36,239 bases of DNA, from assembly GCA_045130235.1 (NCBI GenBank), contig JBGUPJ010000030.1, positions 1-36,239 on the forward strand. The letters run 5' to 3'. The notes under the pieces were generated by a model. The model was not told the origin of the DNA and did no database searches. It saw nothing but the letters and a program-made list of their open reading frames with translations. This DNA is from UBA1756 sp045130235 (GTDB taxonomy: Bacteria > Bacteroidota > Bacteroidia > Bacteroidales > WCHB1-69). Shown one piece after another: positions 1 through 8,500 of the stretch. Made by a program: the position numbers and the translations under genes. The stretch's first letter is position 1. Each line of letters starts with the position of its first letter.

Positions 1-428
1 GTATGCTCGCCAGCCGCAAGTTTCTCCGTGCGCTGGCAGCAGAGCCGTCCCTGCACATCCATCACCTGCAGGCGCACACTCCCTGCCGTGCGGGTGGTCA
101 ACTTCACGCTGCTCTCTCCATGACAGGGGTTGGGATAGTTCTGCGACAGCTCCATTTTGTCAGCCGCCACATACTCGTCAATCCGTGTCGCACAGTTCGC
201 CAGGATAGTGTCGGGCCAGTACATCTTAAAAAATTGATAATGATACGGATACTCGCACGGCGGCCTACACACTCGCACTTCCACACTGTCCCACGGAATA
301 AGCCTTCCGTTCATGTAGGTGTGAATCACGTTGACCGCGCAGGTATCTTCCTGCGCCTTCGCGCTGAAGCCTCCCGCCACTACCAGCAGCACGAGGAGGA
401 AGAGGGGGTGGAAAATTTTTGTTTTCAT
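1..428 (-). CDS. T9SS-sorted secreted protein, C-terminus cut by window edge
   Basis: An open frame of 142 codons starts at ATG 428 and runs off the left edge. The first ~25 residues are a signal peptide (MKTKIFHPLFLLVLLVVAGG, ending ...SAKAQ). A short cysteine-containing segment follows. From about residue 97 the sequence ELSQNYPNPCHGESSVKL, then VRLQVMDVQGRL, is the typical opening of a type IX secretion type A sorting domain, in which a YPNP motif begins the Ig-like C-terminal signal. The protein is therefore probably exported through the T9SS and anchored to or released from the cell surface. The mature part before the sorting domain is only about 70 residues and I do not recognise it. 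A 28-nt perfect palindrome lies 43 nt upstream of the start. Confidence 0.8.
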   Translation of the reverse strand, partial: MKTKIFHPLFLLVLLVVAGGFSAKAQEDTCAVNVIHTYMNGRLIPWDSVEVRVCRPPCEYPYHYQFFKMYWPDTILANCATRIDEYVAADKMELSQNYPNPCHGESSVKLTTRTAGSVRLQVMDVQGRLCCQRTEKLAAGEH

Positions 429-470
429 GGTTTGGGGTGTTGGGGTTGTTGATTTGTTTATTTGTTGAAG

Positions 471-498
471 GTAGAGACGTTGCGCGCAACGTCTCTAC
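471..498. repeat. Perfect 28-nt palindrome
   Basis: Arms GTAGAGACGTTGCG and CGCAACGTCTCTAC pair without mismatch or loop. It lies in the divergent spacer between the genes at 428 (-) and 702 (+). The GTAG...CTAC ends and length resemble REP-type elements such as the GTAGGG...CCCTAC family elsewhere in this window. The core differs, so it may be a different REP class. Confidence 0.75.
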
Positions 499-632
499 AC
501 CCACACATCTCATCTCTTCATCCTTTCATCTTATCCTCATATCCTCGTATCCTCAAATTCCAACATGCAAAGGTAGGATTATTTTCTTGAATTTTAGTCT
601 GTCCAACATCTTTTTTGAAATTTTTTCCAAAA

Positions 633-664
633 TTTGTGGAATCCATCGAATTATTGTATATTTG
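633..664 (+). promoter_or_regulatory. Bacteroidetes-type promoter for the usp gene
   Basis: TTTG (633-636), a 20-nt spacer, then TATATTTG (657-664) match the Bacteroidetes -33/-7 consensus TTTG-N19-21-TAnnTTTG exactly. The start codon at 702 lies 37 nt downstream. Confidence 0.75.
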
Positions 665-701
665 CACACGAAAAATTGGACAAATTTAAACACATAATAT
701 T

Positions 702-1547
702 ATGAAGAACATTGTAGTGGGAATTGACTTTTCCCAAAATTCAGAAAACGCGCTGCGTCATGCGGTTGCCCTTGCTTTGAAATCGAATGCGGTTGTTCAT
801 GTGGTGTGGGTTAAAACACCTACCGCCTCCACCAAGTTGGATGTCTCCAATGAAGAGGAGATGATGCACAAGGCCAATGAAAGACTCAACGAGATGGTGA
901 AATGGGCTCGTGCCGAGGCCCCCAAAGCTCATATTCAGCCTGTCATCTTGGAAGGTAAGGCCTACGTAAAGCTCACCCAGTATGCCGCCAATCTGCCCGA
1001 AGGTATTCTGGTGGTCGGCTCGCACGGTGCTTCCGGCTTCGAAGAGATGTTTATCGGTAGCAACACCATGAAGGTGGTGGGTGTGACCAAAGTTCCGGTG
1101 CTCATCATCGGCCATCAGGTCAACGTGAAACGCGACCTCACCAAGATTTTGGTGCCTATCGATATGAGCTTTGAGACACTCCAGAAAATCAAACCTGCTA
1201 CACAAATCGCTTCCATCTTCTCTGCTAAGATTTCCTTGCTGGGACTTTGCGATCCCAAGTATCCCGATGAAAGACACACCATCGGAGTGCAGTTGAACCA
1301 CGCCGCCGGTATGTGCGACATGGCTAACGTACGTTATGATGCCGCCACTCTCGAGGTGAATGGCGATGTGCCGACCGCCGTTGTGGATTGGGCTAAGAAA
1401 GAGGATGTGAACTTGATTGTTATCATGCGTGAGGATGAGGACGATATCACCTCCTTCTGGCTGGGCAGCACTACCCGCCAGCTGATGAACCAGGCTCCCA
1501 TGCCGCTGCTGGTCATCCCCAATGTGATGCATTCACCCATTGCCTAA
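702..1547 (+). CDS. Universal stress protein with tandem Usp domains
   Basis: The 281-residue protein holds two UspA domains, residues ~1-140 and ~143-281. Domain 1 opens with MKNIVVGIDFSQNSENAL and has the nucleotide-binding signature GSHGASGFEEMFIGSN, which fits the ATP-binding G-2x-G-9x-G-(S/N) pattern. Domain 2 keeps the fold (ILVPIDMS...LLVIPNV), but its matching segment (MREDEDDITSFWLGSTT) lacks the glycine pair, so probably only the first half binds ATP. Two-domain Usp proteins are cytosolic and linked to stress or stationary-phase survival in the family. A strong consensus promoter lies upstream. The next gene starts 24 nt after the stop without a visible terminator, so co-transcription with the dipeptidase gene is likely. 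Confidence 0.93.
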   Translation: MKNIVVGIDFSQNSENALRHAVALALKSNAVVHVVWVKTPTASTKLDVSNEEEMMHKANERLNEMVKWARAEAPKAHIQPVILEGKAYVKLTQYAANLPEGILVVGSHGASGFEEMFIGSNTMKVVGVTKVPVLIIGHQVNVKRDLTKILVPIDMSFETLQKIKPATQIASIFSAKISLLGLCDPKYPDERHTIGVQLNHAAGMCDMANVRYDAATLEVNGDVPTAVVDWAKKEDVNLIVIMREDEDDITSFWLGSTTRQLMNQAPMPLLVIPNVMHSPIA

Positions 1548-1571
1548 TATCTATTTAATTATCAATAAATT

Positions 1572-3320
1572 ATGAAAAAAGTATTTCTCACAGTAATACT
1601 CGTGTGCTGCATTATGCTGTCGCCTCGGCTGTATGCTTGCACTAATTTTATCATCACCAAAGGGGCAAGCAGCACTGGCAGTTGTATGGTGACTTACGCT
1701 GCCGACTCGCACACCCTTTATGGCGAACTCTATTTCCAGCCCGCCGCTGACCACCCCGCTGGCTCGTTCCGCGAGGTCATCGAATGGGACTCCGGCAAAC
1801 GCCTCGGCCAGATTCCAGAAGTGGCACACACTTATTCTGTCATCGGCAACATGAACGAACATCAGCTCGTTATCGGTGAAACCACCTATGGCGGTCGTTC
1901 CGAATTGTGGAAAACTCCCGGTTTAATTGACTACGGTTCACTGATTTACATTACCCTTCAGCGTGCCAAGACCGCCCGTGAAGCCATCAAAGTCATCAGC
2001 GAACTGCTCGATGCTTACGGCTATTGCAGCGAAGGCGAGTCCTTCTCCATCGCCGACCCCAACGAGGCTTGGATTTTCGAGCTCATCGGAAAGGGCGAGG
2101 AGATGAAGGATGCCAAGGGCAAGACCGTGAAGGGTTGGTCCAATGGTGCTGTGTGGGTGGCCCGTCGCATTCCCGACGGCTACATCTCCGGCCATGCTAA
2201 CCAGGCCCGTATCACCACCTTCCCGCTCCGCGACGGCAAGACTTCTATTACCAACAAAGAAATCGATAAGATTTTCCTCCCCGACATCAACACGGTGTAT
2301 GCCCACGATGTCATCTCTTTCGCCAAGCTGAAAGGCTACTATCCGAAAGATGGTGCCGACGATCAGTTCAGCTTCTGTGATGCCTACGCTCCCGTTGACT
2401 TCGATGCTGCCCGTTTCTGCGAGGCTCGTGTGTGGATGGCTTTCTATCGTTGCAGCCCCGGTCAAATGGCTCAGTATGAGGATTATGCCCGCGGTGATAA
2501 CCTCAAAAACCGCTTCCCCCTCTGGATTAAACCCGACAAGAAATTGGAGGTGCAGGATGTGATGCAGCTGATGCGCGACCACTATGAAGGCTCTTCTATG
2601 GATATGACCAAAGACCTCGGTGCAGGTCCCTACGCTTGCCCCTACCGCTGGCGTCCGATGACGTGGGAATATCAGGGCAAGGCCTATATCCACGAGCGCG
2701 CCACCGCTACCCAGCAGACCGGTTTCTCCTTCGTGGCCCAGTGCCGTCCCGACATGCCCGACGGCTTCGGCGGAATCCTCTGGTTCGGAGTTGACGATGC
2801 CGCTTCTTCCTGCTACATGCCTATGTTCTGCGGAATCTCCAGCGTGCCGGACGAGGTCAAAGAGGGCAACGGCTCCATGGTCGATTACTCCCCTACCGCT
2901 GCTTACTGGCGTTTCACCAAGGTGAGCCAGCTCGTCTATTCCCGCTACAGCGATATGATCGTGCATGTGAAAGAGCTTCAGAGCTCCTTGGAGTCGGGCT
3001 TCGTGTCTGAAATCAAGGCGATGGGCGACAAGTATGTGAAGATGTATCAGAACAATCCGGCGCAGGCGCAGGCCGAGCTGACGAAGTATTCACAGAATGC
3101 TGCCCGCAAGGTTTGTGAGGCATGGGATCAGCTTTATATCTATCTGTTGGTCAAGTACAACGATGGTAATGTGAAGAAAGAGTCCAACGGCAAGTTCCTC
3201 AAAACCAACACCGCCATCCCGCAGTGCGAAAGTCCCGAACATCCCGAATATCCTGAGAAGTGGTATAAGATGATTGTGGACGATTGCGGAAATAATATCA
3301 AAAATGTTGGCGCACAATAG
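1572..3320 (+). CDS. C69-family dipeptidase, secreted
   Basis: This 582-residue protein belongs to the peptidase C69 (PepD-like, Ntn-hydrolase) family. Residues 1-22 are a signal peptide, followed by C23 in YACTNFIITKGAS. In the family the N-terminal cysteine exposed by processing is the nucleophile, so export and activation may coincide. Other family-like segments are MVTYAADSHT, IGETTYGGR and GYCSEGESFSIADPNEAWI. The length is normal for Bacteroidetes members. The predicted role is hydrolysis of dipeptides in the periplasm or outside the cell. C23 could be read as a lipobox cysteine (LYAC), but tyrosine at -2 makes lipidation unlikely. The 3' end overlaps the start of folP. Confidence 0.92.
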   Translation: MKKVFLTVILVCCIMLSPRLYACTNFIITKGASSTGSCMVTYAADSHTLYGELYFQPAADHPAGSFREVIEWDSGKRLGQIPEVAHTYSVIGNMNEHQLVIGETTYGGRSELWKTPGLIDYGSLIYITLQRAKTAREAIKVISELLDAYGYCSEGESFSIADPNEAWIFELIGKGEEMKDAKGKTVKGWSNGAVWVARRIPDGYISGHANQARITTFPLRDGKTSITNKEIDKIFLPDINTVYAHDVISFAKLKGYYPKDGADDQFSFCDAYAPVDFDAARFCEARVWMAFYRCSPGQMAQYEDYARGDNLKNRFPLWIKPDKKLEVQDVMQLMRDHYEGSSMDMTKDLGAGPYACPYRWRPMTWEYQGKAYIHERATATQQTGFSFVAQCRPDMPDGFGGILWFGVDDAASSCYMPMFCGISSVPDEVKEGNGSMVDYSPTAAYWRFTKVSQLVYSRYSDMIVHVKELQSSLESGFVSEIKAMGDKYVKMYQNNPAQAQAELTKYSQNAARKVCEAWDQLYIYLLVKYNDGNVKKESNGKFLKTNTAIPQCESPEHPEYPEKWYKMIVDDCGNNIKNVGAQ

Positions 3321-4152
3321 TATAAAAGTAAAATCACGTTTATTATCCCCATCGCCTGCCCTGGTGATGGGGATTTTGAATGTTACCGACGACTCCTTCT
3401 ATGATGGAGGCCGGTACACGAATGATGCTGCTGTGTTGAGGCGTGCCGAGCAGATTCTGAGCGAGGGTGCCGCCATCATCGATGTGGGTGCGGTCTCTAC
3501 CAAACCCGGTGCTGCCGACATTTCGGTGGAGGAGGAGTGGCAACGATTGGAGAAGCCTTTGGAGCTGATAGCCAAGCACTTCCCCGATGCGGTGGTGTCG
3601 GTGGACACGTGGCGTGCCGACATTGCGCAGCGTTCGGTGGAGGCGGGTGCCGCCATCATCAACGATGTGTCGGGCGGCACGTTCGACGAGCGGATGGCGG
3701 AGGTGGTGGGGCGCTTGCAGGTGCCCTACGTGCTGATGCACACCACCGCGAAGCCCGACAAGATGCAGCAGCAGCCGCTTGGCGAGGATATGCTGCTGAC
3801 CATGATGCAGTTTTTTGCCCGACAGTTGGCCATCTTCAAGGAGGCGGGTTGTGTGGACCTGATTCTGGATCCGGGTTTTGGTTTCGGCAAAACGCTGGAG
3901 CAGAACTATTTTCTGATGAAAAATCTCTCCGCTTTTCAGATTTTTGAGTGTCCGATTTTGGTGGGAATTTCAAGAAAATCAATGATTTATAAATTATTGG
4001 AAACCTCTCCCGATGAGGCGCTGACAGGCACGGTGGTGCTGAATACGCTGGCTTTGCAGCAGGGCGCTTCTATCCTGCGGGTACACGACGTGCGCGAGGC
4101 GGTGGAAGCCGTGAAGGTTTTCAATATGTATCAAATGTCAAATTGTAAATGA
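3304..4152 (+). CDS. folP: Dihydropteroate synthase
   Basis: FolP condenses 6-hydroxymethyl-dihydropterin pyrophosphate with p-aminobenzoate in folate synthesis and is the sulfonamide target. The TIM-barrel signatures are all present: MGILNVTDDSFYDGG, VDTWRADIAQRSVEAGA, INDVSGG, YVLMHT, LILDPGFGFGKT, LVGISRKSM and GASILRVHDV. From ATG 3304 the protein is 282 residues, with 21 residues before MGILN, and it overlaps the dipeptidase gene by 17 nt. An in-frame ATG at 3274 would lengthen the overlap to 47 nt, and no ribosome site decides between them. The stop overlaps the next start region (4149-4152), which suggests translational coupling with the endonuclease gene. Coupling to a secreted nuclease rather than folate genes is unusual. 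Confidence 0.95.
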   Translation: MLAHNSIKVKSRLLSPSPALVMGILNVTDDSFYDGGRYTNDAAVLRRAEQILSEGAAIIDVGAVSTKPGAADISVEEEWQRLEKPLELIAKHFPDAVVSVDTWRADIAQRSVEAGAAIINDVSGGTFDERMAEVVGRLQVPYVLMHTTAKPDKMQQQPLGEDMLLTMMQFFARQLAIFKEAGCVDLILDPGFGFGKTLEQNYFLMKNLSAFQIFECPILVGISRKSMIYKLLETSPDEALTGTVVLNTLALQQGASILRVHDVREAVEAVKVFNMYQMSNCK

Positions 4153-5273
4153 TGATGAGAATGCGCAGATTTTGGGTGCTTTTGGTCGCTGTTTTGTGTA
4201 TGGGGCTTGCGTGGGCGCAAGTGCCTGATGGCTACTATAATGCGGCCGTCGGAAAGAGCGGCGAGGAGTTGCGCACGGCGTTGTTCAACATTATCAAAAC
4301 CCATACCCAGTTAGACTATGGGGAGTTGTGGGGAGCCTATTATCAGACCGACAAGATGCCGTCGGGGAAGGTGTGGGACATCTACTCCGACCAGCCGGGA
4401 GGCACGGCAGCCTATTACTACACTTTCGGCACCAACCAGTGCGGCAACTACACGCAGGAGGGCTCTTGCTACAACCGCGAGCACACTGTTCCTCAGAGCT
4501 GGTTCAACGATGCCCTTCCCATGAAAACCGACCTTTTTCACCTCTATCCCACCGATGGTTGGGTGAACAACAAACGTGCCAACCATGCATACGGTGAGGT
4601 GAACGCGCCCACGTGGACCAGCACCAACGGTTCCAAGTTGGGACCGTGCAGCTATCCGGGCTGTTCGGGTACAGTGTTCGAGCCGATTGATGCCTACAAG
4701 GGCGATTTGGCGCGCAGTTATTTCTATATGACCGTGTGTTACATGAACAAAGATTTGGGGCAGGATGAAGAGTCAATGTTCAGCGGATCGCAGTTGGTGG
4801 GTTGGGCTAAAAATATGTTGGTGGAATGGCACAACACCGACCCTGTGAGTGAGAAGGAAATCAATCGCAACCAAGTGATTTTTAATACTTACCAGCATAA
4901 TCGGAATCCCTTTATCGATTGTCCCGAGTTGGTGGAATATCTGTTCGGTGCGCGGCAAAACGAACCGTGGTATCCCACTTGTGTGGATTGGACGGGCGTG
5001 GAGATTGACCAGTATCATCTGGCACAGTATCAGGAGTGCCAGTTGTATCCCAATCCGGCGGGCGAGAGTTGTTGGGTCGAAAGCAATTATTTAGATATCA
5101 GTAAAATAGAAGTACTAGATTTTTCTGGTAAAGTAATGATGATGATGAAAGGGGAGGGCGGCCGCAAGTTTCGACTGGACTTGTCGGGCTTGTCGGATGG
5201 CTGTTATTTCGTGCGGGTGGCTACCGACCGCACGGTGGAGACGTTGAAGCTGGTGGTTCAGCCGTCTCGCTGA
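4149..5273 (+). CDS. Secreted endonuclease I family nuclease with T9SS tail
   Basis: The 374-residue protein starts with MMMRMRRFWVLLVAVLCMGL and a signal peptide ending LAWAQ. Residues ~25-290 match the endonuclease I / NucM (EndA) family: SCYNREHTVPQSWF carries the catalytic His, followed by KTDLFHLYPTDGWVNNKRAN and YGEV, which are strongly conserved in that family. Residues ~295-374 (ECQLYPNPAGESCWVE to VETLKLVV) are a T9SS type A sorting domain. The expected role is extracellular, non-specific DNA/RNA cleavage for nucleotide scavenging or biofilm DNA. The start overlaps the folP stop. Alternative starts at 4152 or 4158 are possible. A run of four methionines (VMMMMK) in the tail comes from an ATG repeat near 5140. 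Confidence 0.92.
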   Translation: MMMRMRRFWVLLVAVLCMGLAWAQVPDGYYNAAVGKSGEELRTALFNIIKTHTQLDYGELWGAYYQTDKMPSGKVWDIYSDQPGGTAAYYYTFGTNQCGNYTQEGSCYNREHTVPQSWFNDALPMKTDLFHLYPTDGWVNNKRANHAYGEVNAPTWTSTNGSKLGPCSYPGCSGTVFEPIDAYKGDLARSYFYMTVCYMNKDLGQDEESMFSGSQLVGWAKNMLVEWHNTDPVSEKEINRNQVIFNTYQHNRNPFIDCPELVEYLFGARQNEPWYPTCVDWTGVEIDQYHLAQYQECQLYPNPAGESCWVESNYLDISKIEVLDFSGKVMMMMKGEGGRKFRLDLSGLSDGCYFVRVATDRTVETLKLVVQPSR

Positions 5274-5563
5274 TGGAAGAAGGGGGCTTTTGCGAGCTGT
5301 AAGTTTCCCCAATTAATTCAAGTTTTGTTTCCAATTTTCCGCATTTCAAAAGAGTGCGAGGTCTTTCACATTTGCCTGTTAAAAAAAAATGCGAAAATCC
5401 TTTGAAAAGTGGTGCTATTCCGAAAAATATTCTTATTTTTGTCAGATTTTATATCATTGTGGAAAAGTTGTTGATAATCGGCAATTGTCCACTCTAAACT
5501 TATTGAAAATAAACAAGATAGAAAATAAAGAGAAAAAACAATAACAAATTAAAATCCAATTTT
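5274..5563. other. Intergenic region before the giant gene
   Basis: No gene is visible in these 290 nt. The second half is AT-rich. It holds one good -7 box, TATTTTTG at 5434-5441, about 120 nt before the start, which would leave a long untranslated leader. I see no convincing terminator for the endonuclease gene. Confidence 0.5.
5434..5441 (+). promoter_or_regulatory. Candidate -7 box for the giant repeat gene
   Basis: TATTTTTG matches TAnnTTTG. A TTTG lies at 5401-5404, but the spacing (29 nt) is too long for the -33 element, so the call is tentative. Confidence 0.35.
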
Positions 5564-8500
5564 ATGAAAAGGTTTTACACTTTTGAGCCTAAAAATTTCC
5601 GAATCTTTGACAAGATGAAGGGTTTTATTGCCGTCGCATTGCTCATGTTGATGGCTTTAGGTAATGTAAATGCGCAGGTTTTCCGCCTTGTGACGAGTGC
5701 TTCAGATCTTGCGGTTGGCGATACGGTGATTATCGCTGCCAAGGGTTATGACTATGCGCTCGGTCCCCAGTCAGGAAGCTATTTCCAACGTTTAGCTATC
5801 ACAAAAACTGATGATGACTGTGCTACTTGGACTACCAATGTACAAAAGCTTGTTTTGGAAAATGGTAGTGTGAGCAACACCTTTGCTTTCAACCTCAATG
5901 GAGAATATCTTTGCGCTACCTCAAATAGTAACAATAACATGGGTACTAGAGCAAGCGTGAATGGTAATGCTTCATGGGCTATCAGTATTAATGCGGATCA
6001 TGAGGCTACCATCGAGGCACAGGGTACTTATACTCACAACAATATCAGGTATAACTCCTCGAGTCCTCGTTTCTCTTGTTACCTTAGCACATCAACGCTG
6101 CCTGCTGTTTGCTTGTACAAGCGGGTTTGCGCTGATGTGGAAAGTGTAAACGCAACTGCGCAGGCCACCACCGCGCAGGCCACTTGGAGCAGCTTAGCTA
6201 CTTCTTTTGTGGCAGAGTTGAACGGCACTCCGGTTACCAACTTCACCCAGAATGGTAACGCTTGGACTTGCGATCTCACTGATCTCACCCCCAACACCAA
6301 TTACACCTTCAGAGTGAAAGCTGATTGCCAGACCGATTTCGTGGAGACCAATTTCACCACTGGTTGCCTCGACTACTCAGCCTCCAACACTATCAACGCC
6401 TCCATATATGAAGGCCAGGTGTATCCGCTTGCTGGCGATGATTACTCAGTAGCCGGCACCTACACCATCCCCATGACGGATGCTTACGGCTGCGACAGCA
6501 TCATCACCCTGATACTGGAGGTGCTCACTCCTCTGAACGTACATCGCGAGGATGTTTCCGCATGCGATACCTATACGCTCCAGAAATTTGATAACACAGA
6601 AATTATATGTACAGAAACAAATATATATTATGATACTTTGCCCGCTGCTGCAGTGGGTGGTTTGGACAGTATCCATGAGGTACATCTGACCATCAATCAC
6701 ACCTACAACATCGACACTGCTATCACGGTTTGCGAGAACGATCTTCCGTTCAGCTTCGGTCCGTTCAACTTCCCGGAAGGAAGCCAGGCTATGGAGATGC
6801 CGATCCCGTTGCATTACACCTTCACCTCCGCAGCTGGTTGCGACAGTGTGGTGACCTTGCATCTCACCATCGGTGAGACCTATGCGGTGACTGATGATTC
6901 CACCATCTGCCAGAACGCTCTGCCGTTCACCTGGAATGGTGTGACCTTCACCGCAGCCGGCACACAGACCACGACCCTGCAGACTGTGCTGGGTTGCGAC
7001 AGTGTGGTGACCATGACGTTGAACGTCAATCCCAACACCACCTACGAAATCACCGAGGAGGTTGTGGAAAACAACTTGCCGTATGTGCTGAACGGCACGG
7101 AATACACCACCACGGGTACTTACACCCAGTTGCTGGAGAACGCCAACGGCTGCGACAGCACCATCACCTTGAACCTCACTGTTTACATGAACGTGACGGG
7201 CGACGCTGAGCAGTCCATCTGCGAAAGCCAGCTGCCCTACATCTGGAACGGTGTTGAGTTCACCGCTGCTGGTACCCAGAGCGCACTTTTGGCTGGCCAG
7301 GGCGCACACGGTGTGGATAGCACTGTGAACATGACCCTTGTGGTGAACAGCGAATATGCCGTCACCGATGAGATGGCCATTTGCGACAACGAGCTGCCCT
7401 ACACTTGGAACGGCGTCGTCTTCACTGAGGCTGGTACCCAGAACACCACCTTGCAGACGGTTGCTGGTTGCGACAGTGTGGTGACCATGACGCTGACGGT
7501 CAACCCGACCGCTACCGGTTCTGAGGAATACACCATCTGCCCCGCTGACCTCCCCTACACTTGGAACGATACCACCTTCGGTACCGAAACCACTCCCGCC
7601 ACTTACAACTATACCTATAACGGACATACCGTTGCCGGTTGCGATAGTGTGGTGACCTTGACCTTGACGATCAATGCCAACACCGAAGAGACTATCGAGC
7701 TGACCGTTTTGGAGAACGAACTCCCCTATGAGTTCAACGGCCAACCCTACTCCACTCCTGGTACTTACTATCCGCATATCCAGAATGCCAATGGTTGCGA
7801 CAGCGCCATCACTTTGGTGTTCGACTATTATCCGAATATCACCGTGGATGTTGACAGCACCATCTGCTCCACTATGCTTCCTATCACCTGGAACGGTGTT
7901 GAGTTTACTGCTGCTGGCACCGAATCTGCCACCCTCACCGGTGCTGGTTCACACGGCGAAGACAGCACGGTGAATATGACCCTGAATGTGCTTCAGGCTC
8001 CTGTTGCTGAAATCACTTACACCATCTGCGACAGCGAACTTCCTTACACTCAGAATGGTGTTACCTTTACTGCCGCTGGCACGCAGGATGTGGTACTGAC
8101 CGCTGTCAATGGCTGCGACAGTACCCTGACCATGACGGTTGTGGTGAACCCCACCTACAACACTACTGAAGAAGTTACGCTTTGCCCCATCGAATTGCCC
8201 TACACTTGGAACGACACCACGTTTGAAGTAGGTACTACCCTCGCCGGTCAGACCTACACCCACGTGTTCCACGGCACGACCACCGCTACTTGCGACAGCA
8301 TCGTTACGCTGACCCTCACCATGAGACAGCAGAGCGACTGCGAATTTGAGGTGACTGCCAGCGCAGGCGATCATGGTACGATTAGCCCTGTCGGCACGCA
8401 GACTGTCGATTATCACGCTACTCCGACCTACACCATCACTCCCGACGCTTGCTATGAGATCGCCACTTTGATGGTGAATGGTGTGGCAGTTGACAATCCG

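Noticed and set aside
741..1532. A 263-residue minus-strand frame across the usp gene
   Set aside because: It is a shadow of a clear two-domain universal stress protein and has no recognisable motif or promoter.
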